Shown in pieces: positions 57,647 to 64,000 of a DNA stretch of 64,000 bases. Position 1 is the stretch's first letter. Every line of letters begins with the position of its first letter. Origin of the DNA: Propionivibrio dicarboxylicus (GTDB taxonomy: Bacteria > Pseudomonadota > Gammaproteobacteria > Burkholderiales > Rhodocyclaceae); assembly GCA_945902805.1 (NCBI GenBank), contig CAMDMZ010000010.1:1-64000 (forward strand), given 5' to 3'. Made by a program: the position numbers and the translations under genes. The notes beneath the pieces were generated by a model. The model saw only the letters and a program-made list of their open reading frames with translations, was not told the DNA's origin and ran no database searches.

Positions 57647-57667
57647 GTGGGTGCTGGCGACACGGTG
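57647..57667 (+). repeat. Inverted partner of copy 14
   Basis: GTGGGTG then CTGGCGACACGGTG resembles the consensus with three mismatches and faces copy 14 head-to-head. The pair can form a hairpin of about 20 bp between two convergent genes and may act as a terminator. Confidence 0.65.
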
Positions 57668-57668
57668 A

Positions 57669-58364
57669 TCAGTCGTGGACGACGACAAACTCGTCCATTC
57701 GCGCCCGCTCGGTCACCAGCGCGTTCTCCGCTGCATCCTTATCGGCATAACCCAGCGCCATGCCGCAGACAAGTTGTTCGTGCTCGCCGAATGACAAGAG
57801 CGACGCAATGATGCGGTGATAGTCGGTCCAGGCCGCTTGCGGACAGGTATCGAGGCCATACGCACGCGCCGCCAGCATGATGTTCTGCAAGAACATGCCG
57901 TAGTCGAGCCAACTGCCCTGCCCCATACGGCGATCGATGCTGAACATGAGCCCGACCGGCGCGCCGAAGAACTCGAAGTTGCGCCGGTGTTGCGCTTTCA
58001 TGCGCGGCCCGTCACCCTTCTGGATCCCGAGCAGGCTGTAGAGATCCCAGCCCACCTTGCGCCGCCGACCAAGATAGGGCTCGAAGAAGCTGCTCGGATA
58101 GTAGCCGTATTCGGCCTGATGACTGCGATCGTCGGCATCGTAGGCGGCACAGACCTGTTCCACCAATTGTTGTCGCGTGCTGCCAGTGACAACATGTACG
58201 CGCCAAGGCTGGATATTGGTACCCGACGGCGCCCGCGCCGACAGAGCAAGGATTTCATCGAGGATTTCGCGCGGAACGGGACGCGCCAGGTAGGCGCGCG
58301 CCGAGTGGCGACCGCGCATGACGGCGGCGACGGCGTCCGCAATCGAATCAGGACTGGGGTTCAT
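57669..58364 (-). CDS. Nitroreductase-family FMN oxidoreductase
   Basis: A 231-residue flavoenzyme using FMN and NAD(P)H. The FMN-binding start RHSARAYLARPVP and APSGTNIQPWRVHVV are conserved, as is the C-terminal AWTDYHRIIASLLSFGEHEQLVCGMALGYAD. It matches the nitroreductase subfamily with 'PSGTNxQPW' and a MLQNIMLAA-type dimer helix. The physiological substrate is unknown. The gene converges with the kinase gene and is followed upstream by the DUF294 gene after 4 bp, in the same direction. Confidence 0.9.
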   Translation of the reverse strand: MNPSPDSIADAVAAVMRGRHSARAYLARPVPREILDEILALSARAPSGTNIQPWRVHVVTGSTRQQLVEQVCAAYDADDRSHQAEYGYYPSSFFEPYLGRRRKVGWDLYSLLGIQKGDGPRMKAQHRRNFEFFGAPVGLMFSIDRRMGQGSWLDYGMFLQNIMLAARAYGLDTCPQAAWTDYHRIIASLLSFGEHEQLVCGMALGYADKDAAENALVTERARMDEFVVVHD

Positions 58365-58368
58365 GGGT

Positions 58369-59430
58369 TCAGCTTTCTATGTGGAAGCGACTCTTCAGCC
58401 GCTGCTGGAGACTGCGGGCCTGATGCAGCGCGGCAAGCAGAACCCGGCGATCGAAGTCGTTCAGCGACTTCGGCACGATCCGATTGTCACCATCGGGCGT
58501 ACCGCGCTGAACCCCAAAACGTATCTGCTGCAGTGCCGTGAACGCGTGGCGTGCGGCGCTAGCTTCGTCAGCACGCAAACCACCGCTCGTGGCAACGTCG
58601 CGCAGACGATCCAGGGTACCTGCGGCAGGGACGCCTTCAGCCAGCGCCAGGATGCGCGCGGCATCGACAAACAGACGGGCACCGTACTTCTTCAAGTCGA
58701 GGCGGTCCCCACCGCTGGGATCGGTGACAAAGTCCTTGATGCGCCCGATTGGCGGGACGGCCTTCAAGGCGTTCTGGGTCATCATGCGCAAAAAAATATC
58801 GTTGCCGCGCGCGGTCGGCGTCAGGTACTCGCGCAAAAGTGCGGCCAGCGTCGCATCGCCGGCCAGCGGCCGAAAATCAAAGAAGATGGTGGCATTGAGC
58901 AAGGCGTCCGGTTCCGGCGTGCGAATCCAGCGCCCGAAACAATCGCGCCATTCATCGAGCGACAGGCACCACTTCGGATTGCTGGCCATCACCTCGCCAT
59001 CGCACAGAGGAAACCCACACTCCGCCAGGGCCTCATTGACCGTGCGGGCAAAGGGCAACAGATGCTGGCGCAGGCTCTGCGCCTCGCGCACATCGTGCGC
59101 GGCAAACAGCAGTCCGTTGTCCTGATCGGTGCTCAGGGTCTGCTCGAGGCGTCCTTCGGAACCCAATCCGAGCCAGCACCAGTCGGCCGCTGGCAGACGG
59201 TAGCGTGCGGCGGCCCATACCAGCAGGCGCTGCACGATTCGGTCGTTATGCAGCGAAAGCGCCCGCGAAGCGGCTTCCGCACCGATGCCATGATCGAGCA
59301 TGGCGACCGCCAAGCTGCGGGCTTCTTTGGCGCAGAGGGCAAGCGCCGACGGATTCGCCGCACCGTCTATCCTTGCCGCCAGCGCCAGTGCATCGGCCGT
59401 TCCGGGGAGGATCTCCTCGGTCATCATCAA
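58369..59430 (-). CDS. DUF294-type putative nucleotidyltransferase, without CBS domains
   Basis: A 353-residue protein with the GlnD-like nucleotidyltransferase signature GLGSEGRLEQTLSTDQDNGL (about residues 88-107) and the C-terminal helical DUF294 partner domain (FGRWIRTPEPDALLNATIFFDFR; RLDLKKYGARLFVDAARI). Relatives usually carry N-terminal cyclic-nucleotide and CBS domains; here they are absent. The protein usually occurs next to DnaQ-type exonuclease and solute-symporter/kinase genes, as here. ATG 59430 gives three Met in a row (MMMTEE), so the exact start is uncertain by 2 codons. Half of a dispersed repeat (58749-58761) encodes AVPPIGR. Confidence 0.85.
   Translation of the reverse strand: MMMTEEILPGTADALALAARIDGAANPSALALCAKEARSLAVAMLDHGIGAEAASRALSLHNDRIVQRLLVWAAARYRLPAADWCWLGLGSEGRLEQTLSTDQDNGLLFAAHDVREAQSLRQHLLPFARTVNEALAECGFPLCDGEVMASNPKWCLSLDEWRDCFGRWIRTPEPDALLNATIFFDFRPLAGDATLAALLREYLTPTARGNDIFLRMMTQNALKAVPPIGRIKDFVTDPSGGDRLDLKKYGARLFVDAARILALAEGVPAAGTLDRLRDVATSGGLRADEASAARHAFTALQQIRFGVQRGTPDGDNRIVPKSLNDFDRRVLLAALHQARSLQQRLKSRFHIES
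58749..58761 (+). repeat. Half copy of the dispersed repeat
   Basis: TTGGCGGGACGGC matches only the second half of the consensus. It may be a truncated copy or chance. Confidence 0.3.
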
Positions 59431-59489
59431 TGTGAAATAACTTGTTCGAAGCGTCTAGTGATAGACGAGCGAAGCGAGCAAATTAGAAG

Positions 59490-59507
59490 CCTCCCCGCGA
59501 GGGGAGG
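59490..59507. terminator. GC-rich hairpin upstream of the DUF294 gene
   Basis: CCTCCCC-GCGA-GGGGAGG is a perfect 7-bp stem with a 4-base loop in the 154-bp gap after the kinase-exonuclease gene. No T-run is present, so its role is uncertain. Confidence 0.4.
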
Positions 59508-59584
59508 ACGGGAGGGGCGGGACCACTTGCTGCTTTTTCTTTGTTTCATCGTCGGGGGGCCATCGAAGATGGATCAAAGTTGGC

Positions 59585-61771
59585 TTAATACTTAACGCGG
59601 GCGAAGTAGGTTTTTTGCGCCGCGTCAAGCGCGTCGCGCAACGTGAAGATGCCTTTGTCGGCCAGTAACGCGATCATCTTGAGGAAGACTTCGCCGGTCA
59701 CAAAGGCATCGCCCAGTGCGGTGTGGCGACCGATGACATTGACGCCCAGACGTTCGGCAATGCTTTCCAGTTTGTGCGATTCCTGGTTGGGATGAATCAC
59801 TGCGGACAACAAGAGTGTGTCGAGCACCGGCTGCGCAAAGCGCACACCCAGGCTGTCTTCCTTCATCTGGAAGAAGCGCATGTCAAATGCGGCGTTATGC
59901 GCCACCAGCACCGTTTCGGCGCAGAACTCGTGGAAAGCCGGCAATACGACGTCAATAGTCGGCTGACCGCGCACCATGTCCTCGGTAATGCCGTGAATGG
60001 GGATGCCCTCGGGTTTCAACGGAATGCGTGGATCGACCAACTGATCGAAGACTTCCTGCCGCAGCAGGCGGCCATTGACGACGCGAACCGCACCAACCTG
60101 GATGATCTCGTCACCTTGCGACGGCTGCAAGCCGGTGGTCTCGGTATCGAAGACGGAAAAAGTGAGGTCGGACAACTTACGGTCGAGATCGATGCCGGAA
60201 CTGGCCGCATCGTGGGCGGCGAACAGATCGAAATCGTAATATTCCGGCCGGCTTTCACCACGCATATGGCCGACCTGTTCGTCGTGCTGCATTTCCGGCG
60301 TTGCGGCCACTGGCAGGACGAGGCGGAAGTACAAGCGATGGACCGCTGTTTCGCGCTGCAGCCAGACCTCGCCACCGTGCCGTTCAATCACATCGCGCAA
60401 CGTCATCGGCGTCGTGTCGCTACCGACCGTCATCGACTCGTATTCCCAGGTGTAGAGCGTTTCTGACGACATTGGCGTACCCGACCAGATCAGGTCGAGA
60501 AACGCCATCTTGCCTTCGGATGAAAGGCGGAACCGCAGCTCGCGGATGTCGTAATGATCCTGCAGGCGGGAAGCGAGAAAGGTAATCGCCTGGATCAGCG
60601 AAAAACTATCGGCTCGAATCCAGAGCGCGGGGTCCTGCGCTTCGTTCTTGATCGCCAGTTTGAGTTGGCTGGTAACGCGGCTGGTCGCTGCGGCAATGAT
60701 GTCGACACCCAACACGTCTTCGAGCGGCCAGCGCGTCTTGAGCGAGTCGGCAAACTCGTTCATGGTGCTCTCCAGGCGACGGCTCATGCTCTTGGCCTCG
60801 TCGGCGATCACATGCATGAAGCGGCCGCGATAGTCGGCTTCCATGTCCGGCGAATCGAGCAAGGTTTCGACGGCGGCGCGGATGTTGCCTAGTGCCGAGC
60901 GAGTGCCATCCGTGAGTTGTTGCAACACCTGATCGCGCTGCGACTCGCGCTCGAAATTGCGGGTGATGTTCTCGACCGTCAAAACGTAGCCGGAGATCGG
61001 ATTTTCGGCAGCGTTAGGATCAACGCTAGGCGCAATAACTGGCGCCATCTGGGCGCGCAGGAGTTGGCCGCTGCGGGTACTGGTGATGAAATTGGCGGTG
61101 GGCTCGGAGCTACCGCGCTTTAGGCGTTGCTGGATGTTGTCCAGCGCATGCGTGATTTGCGCCCGTTCAAGAATGGCGAAAATGGAACGGCCAAGACCGA
61201 TCAGGGCACCGCCGCTCATCGAGGTCGGGCCTTGCGCCAGCGCCTTGAACTGCAAGCGGGCGCGGTTGTTGTAGAGCAGGATGCGGCCGTCGAGATTGCA
61301 AACCACGACGCCCATGGCCAACTCCGACATCAATGCCGCCAAACGGTTTTTCTCTTCCTCGACCGAGGCCTTGGCATGATCGATCTGCGTCTCGACATCG
61401 GTCAGCAGTTCATCGCGCTGCTGGGCCAGATCATTGACCGCGCGGGCCAGCTCACGCACTTCCGGCGGACCTTCGGCGGCGACGCGAAAGTTGCGATTGG
61501 CACCCAGCATCAAGCGCATTTTTTCGGACATGCCAAGCAGCCCCTGCACATATTGCTTGAACAGGTTGCGCAGCACAGAAACGCCGACAATGAAACCCAG
61601 CGTGGTCAGCAGTGCGCCCAACGGCAGACGCGGCACCAGCAAGTCGGCCAGCGCCGCCCGTTCGGCTTCTTTGGCGTCGGCGAAGAGCAAGGTGCCGGTA
61701 AGGATGAAGGGCCCGGTCATCAACAGGCCGAGCACCACCACGGCCACAGCGAAGCGAAGTTTGGCGTTCAT
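59585..61771 (-). CDS. Fusion of a kinase-like sensor and a DnaQ-family 3'-5' exonuclease
   Basis: A 728-residue protein. Residues 1-75 hold two membrane helices; HAMP (about 75-125) and a PAS domain (about 150-290) follow, then a dimerisation and ATPase-like region (300-490). A real H-box is missing (GTRSALGNIRAAVETLL has no His), so kinase activity is doubtful. The C-terminus (about 535-715) is a DEDDh exonuclease of DNA polymerase III epsilon type: SVFDTETTGLQPSQGDE, VAHNAAFDMRFF and GRHTALGDA. Both parts are in one uninterrupted frame. The start overlaps the upstream response-regulator stop (ATGA). The fusion joins sensing to nucleotide removal from DNA or RNA ends. Confidence 0.88.
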   Translation of the reverse strand: MNAKLRFAVAVVVLGLLMTGPFILTGTLLFADAKEAERAALADLLVPRLPLGALLTTLGFIVGVSVLRNLFKQYVQGLLGMSEKMRLMLGANRNFRVAAEGPPEVRELARAVNDLAQQRDELLTDVETQIDHAKASVEEEKNRLAALMSELAMGVVVCNLDGRILLYNNRARLQFKALAQGPTSMSGGALIGLGRSIFAILERAQITHALDNIQQRLKRGSSEPTANFITSTRSGQLLRAQMAPVIAPSVDPNAAENPISGYVLTVENITRNFERESQRDQVLQQLTDGTRSALGNIRAAVETLLDSPDMEADYRGRFMHVIADEAKSMSRRLESTMNEFADSLKTRWPLEDVLGVDIIAAATSRVTSQLKLAIKNEAQDPALWIRADSFSLIQAITFLASRLQDHYDIRELRFRLSSEGKMAFLDLIWSGTPMSSETLYTWEYESMTVGSDTTPMTLRDVIERHGGEVWLQRETAVHRLYFRLVLPVAATPEMQHDEQVGHMRGESRPEYYDFDLFAAHDAASSGIDLDRKLSDLTFSVFDTETTGLQPSQGDEIIQVGAVRVVNGRLLRQEVFDQLVDPRIPLKPEGIPIHGITEDMVRGQPTIDVVLPAFHEFCAETVLVAHNAAFDMRFFQMKEDSLGVRFAQPVLDTLLLSAVIHPNQESHKLESIAERLGVNVIGRHTALGDAFVTGEVFLKMIALLADKGIFTLRDALDAAQKTYFARVKY

Positions 61772-62133
61772 GCGAGCAAGGATTTCACCTGGGCCACCAG
61801 ATCCTTGGTGGCGAATGGCTTGGTCACGTAGGCATCAGCCCCGAGCGCCAGACCCTTGGCCACTTCGCTTTCGCGGCCCTTGGCAGTCAGCATCACCACC
61901 TTGGTGGCCGCCCGGGCCGGATCGGATCGGATCGCCTGACACACTTCGTAACCCGACTTTTTCGGCATCATGACATCGAGCAATACGAGATCCGGATTGA
62001 AGGCGGCGACCTGTTCCAGTGCGGCATCGCCATCGACGGCTATGGCGACGATGAAGCCTTCTTTCTTCATCAGAAACTCGAGTGAAATGACGATATTGGG
62101 TTCGTCGTCAACGATCAGAATCTTGTGGGACAT
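61768..62133 (-). CDS. Single-domain response regulator
   Basis: A 121-residue receiver only: acidic pair in ILIVDDEPN, phospho-Asp in LVLLDVMMPKKSG, Thr in VVMLTAKG, Lys in VTKPF. ATG 62133 has GAGGAACGC upstream; the longer ORF-track start has no ribosome-binding site. With no output domain it must act by protein contact, probably as phospho-partner of the solute-symporter kinase upstream and modulator of the kinase-exonuclease fusion, whose gene overlaps it by 4 bp. Confidence 0.93.
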   Translation of the reverse strand: MSHKILIVDDEPNIVISLEFLMKKEGFIVAIAVDGDAALEQVAAFNPDLVLLDVMMPKKSGYEVCQAIRSDPARAATKVVMLTAKGRESEVAKGLALGADAYVTKPFATKDLVAQVKSLLA

Positions 62134-62225
62134 GCGTTCCTCCGCGATGGCATTTTTTATAGTGTATTGCGGCATATTATCGCCGTCTGGCGCGGCCTGG
62201 CCAGATCACTTTTTTGATCAAGCTA

Positions 62226-64000
62226 TCAACGTCTATTTTGAGCCGAATCGCGTGGCAACGTAAAGCGGAAACAGGCGCCTTTGCCGAGCTCGCTTTCCAC
62301 CCAGAGCTTGCCGCCAAAGTACTCGATGATCTGGCGACTGATCGGCAGGCCCAGCCCGGTCCCCTGCGGTTTGTCGGTCAGAGCACCGGCATCCCCGGTG
62401 CCCTGACGGAACTTCTCGAAAATCAGCTCGCGATCTTCAGCCCGGATACCGGGTCCATTGTCACAGACGCTGACGCTGACCTCATCCGCCGTCTCGCCAG
62501 CGCCGACTTTTACGTGCCCGCTGCCACTGGCGACGAATTTCACGGAATTGGACAGCAGATTGATCATGACTTGCGTCAGGCGATCGCGGTCGGCCAGCAC
62601 GATGGCGCCGGGCTCAGGAAGATCAAGCTGGAGAGTGATCTTCTTCTCTTTGGCCAGTGAACTGATGGAATCGACCGCTTCGCGGATCACCTCGGAAAGA
62701 TTGACCTCGGCACTGGTCCATTCGGCACGGCCGGATTCGAGTTTGGCGAGATCGAGTATCTGGTTGATCAGCCGCGAAAGGCGCTCGGTCTCGCTGACGA
62801 TGATGCCAAGGAAGCGGGTCCGTTCCACCAGATCAATCTTGGGATCTTCATGCAGCATTTCGGAAAAAGCCCGGATCGAGGTCAGGGGCGTCCGCAGCTC
62901 ATGGGTCACTGTCGAAATGAAGTCATCCTTCAAGCTGTCCAGTTCACGCAGACGCTCATTTGCGGCACGCAATTCCGCCGTTGCCTGGGTCAGCTCTTGC
63001 GACTTAATTTCCAACTCATGACTGTAGGCCCGCACTTGCGAAGCCTCGTCGAGAATGTTCATCACCTCGTCGAGCCCCAGCGGCTCTTCCTGCACCACCG
63101 AGGCGACCATAGCGCGCGCCGAGGCCGAGCCGATCGCACCGGCGAGCAAGGTTTCGGCGAAGTGCACCAACTCGGCATCCGATTTAACCCCATGTAAGGC
63201 CGCACTGCTGGTGAAACCACGGCTTCGGGCATGGCGATCAAATGCTTCCTGTGCCCGTTCTGGTCCGATAAAGCGCGCAGCCAGCGGCAACAAGTCATCC
63301 AGCTCGGCGCCGCCACGCCAATTGGGGGCCGCCGCGCCCGACTCTTCAACGAACAATTTAGCCTGCCGCGCCTCGCGTGCATCGGGAATTCGCATCAGCG
63401 AAACCCCGACGTAGCTGCCCAGATTGAACACCATGCTCCACACCAGGCAATGCGTAATTTCACTAAGCCCGGTAAGTCCGAACAATTGCTGCGGCCGAAG
63501 TAGCTCGATGCCCCATGGACCGTGCTGAAGAAAATCGGCCGGAAGCCAACCGGACTTGGCGAACGAAGGCAAGAGAAGTGTGTAGGTCCAGATAAAAAAT
63601 CCGGCCCCGAGTGCCGCCAGCGCACCCGACTGAGTGCCTCCCTTCCAGTACATCCCCCCCAGCACTACAGGTGCAAACTGTGCCATGGCAGCAAAGGAAA
63701 TCAGGCCAATACTGACCAACGCGTAGGCTTCGCCGGCAATACGGAAATAGAGATAACCGAGCGCCAGAATGATGGCAATCGCCCAGCGACGAATCCCCAG
63801 CAGCAAGCCCGTCAGGTCTTCACGTTGCTGCAAGCCAAGCGCCCGCCAGCGCAGAAGCACCGGCATCACCAGATCGTTGCAGACCATGGTGGACAAGGCG
63901 ATGGTCTCGACAATGACCATGCCGGTGGCGGCCGAAAGCCCGCCGACGAAAACCAGCAGGGTCAAACTCTGCTGCTGGAAGGCCATGGGCAGGGTCAAGA
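62226..64000 (-). CDS. Sodium:solute symporter-histidine kinase fusion (CbrA-like), partial
   Basis: The 5' end lies beyond the window; at least 590 residues are visible. The membrane part resembles the last helices of SLC5-type symporters (LISFAAMAQFAPVVLGGMYW). It is followed by a cytoplasmic stretch, a coiled coil, HisKA with FISTVTHELRTPLTSIRAF and the ATPase domain (NLLSNSVKFV, DNGPGI, GTGLGLPISRQII). This is the architecture of CbrA-type sensors, which couple solute transport or sensing to a two-component relay. A dispersed-repeat copy in sense encodes KVGAGETADE in the ATPase domain. The single-domain response regulator lies 92 bp downstream. Confidence 0.9.
   Translation of the reverse strand, partial: LTLPMAFQQQSLTLLVFVGGLSAATGMVIVETIALSTMVCNDLVMPVLLRWRALGLQQREDLTGLLLGIRRWAIAIILALGYLYFRIAGEAYALVSIGLISFAAMAQFAPVVLGGMYWKGGTQSGALAALGAGFFIWTYTLLLPSFAKSGWLPADFLQHGPWGIELLRPQQLFGLTGLSEITHCLVWSMVFNLGSYVGVSLMRIPDAREARQAKLFVEESGAAAPNWRGGAELDDLLPLAARFIGPERAQEAFDRHARSRGFTSSAALHGVKSDAELVHFAETLLAGAIGSASARAMVASVVQEEPLGLDEVMNILDEASQVRAYSHELEIKSQELTQATAELRAANERLRELDSLKDDFISTVTHELRTPLTSIRAFSEMLHEDPKIDLVERTRFLGIIVSETERLSRLINQILDLAKLESGRAEWTSAEVNLSEVIREAVDSISSLAKEKKITLQLDLPEPGAIVLADRDRLTQVMINLLSNSVKFVASGSGHVKVGAGETADEVSVSVCDNGPGIRAEDRELIFEKFRQGTGDAGALTDKPQGTGLGLPISRQIIEYFGGKLWVESELGKGACFRFTLPRDSAQNRR
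62487..62511 (-). repeat. Dispersed 26-bp repeat, copy 15 (in symporter kinase)
   Basis: AAAAGTCGGCG then CTGGCGAGACGGCG in sense. It encodes KVGAGETAD between the N-box strand and SVSVCDNGPGI of the ATPase domain. Confidence 0.85.

Overview
The window is a GC-rich, gene-dense chromosome segment of a betaproteobacterium. Three things point there: the smc-zipA-ligA and dapC-dapD-pilU-dapE-prmB orders, the helicase/nuclease pair used in place of RecBCD, and the NAD-reducing HoxFUYH hydrogenase. My best guess is the Rhodocyclales/Sulfuritalea area (facultatively autotrophic, H2- and sulfur-metabolising). The genus is inference from gene content, not from a marker gene. No rRNA, tRNA, CRISPR array, phage or intact insertion sequence was seen.

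Layout. 1-4.7 kb: chemotaxis genes (tail of one MCP, cheW, two MCPs, cheR). 4.8-6.0 kb: a stand-alone AAA/DUF4143 ATPase with its own promoter and operator-like palindrome. 6.0-10.1 kb: a PhnD-like lipoprotein, a GGDEF-EAL protein and cheB in a tight operon. 10.3-12.5 kb: a membrane histidine kinase, followed by a decayed second copy of the cheB 3' end. 12.7-17.4 kb: hoxFUYH. 17.4-25.2 kb (minus): smc, zipA, ligA, galU. 25.2-30.9 kb: queF, then lysine/peptidoglycan genes dapC, dapD, dapE with a pilU-type ATPase and prmB. 31-37.2 kb: a Met-rich membrane protein, a long palindrome, a diheme cytochrome, and an operon for a quinone-linked FeS/NrfD/multihaem cytochrome module with a degenerate hemerythrin. 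37.3-47.6 kb (minus): apeB, a DHH phosphoesterase, a DNA-repair operon (rmuC, a 32-codon ORF, nuclease, helicase) and hslR. 47.7-50.8 kb (minus): a lipoprotein and a multi-PAS hybrid kinase. 51-57.6 kb: REC-PAS regulator, TolC-like porin, three paralogous PhnD-like periplasmic binding proteins and a histidine kinase, with no transporter subunits. 57.7-64 kb (minus): nitroreductase, DUF294 nucleotidyltransferase, kinase-exonuclease fusion, single-domain response regulator and a solute-symporter/histidine kinase that runs off the window.

The most striking feature is a short dispersed repeat of about 26 bp (halves AAAAAGTCGGTG and CTGGCGGGACGGCG). About 15 copies occur in 64 kb, in both orientations. 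It has no stop codon in any of its six frames. Most copies lie inside genes, including essential ones (ligA, dapC) and repair genes, where they encode [24 protein letters not shown] or RRPASTDF peptides; others sit exactly at stop codons. One copy carries a 27-bp in-frame hairpin insertion and one is paired head-to-head to form a hairpin. A second, different palindromic element (76 bp) is also inserted in frame in the addB-like gene. This looks like a protein-coding-compatible mobile or recombinational repeat family.

The gene set is dominated by signal transduction: chemotaxis, c-di-GMP, five histidine kinases or kinase-like proteins, and binding-protein-based sensing. It is combined with hydrogen oxidation and an anaerobic quinone-linked electron-transfer module.
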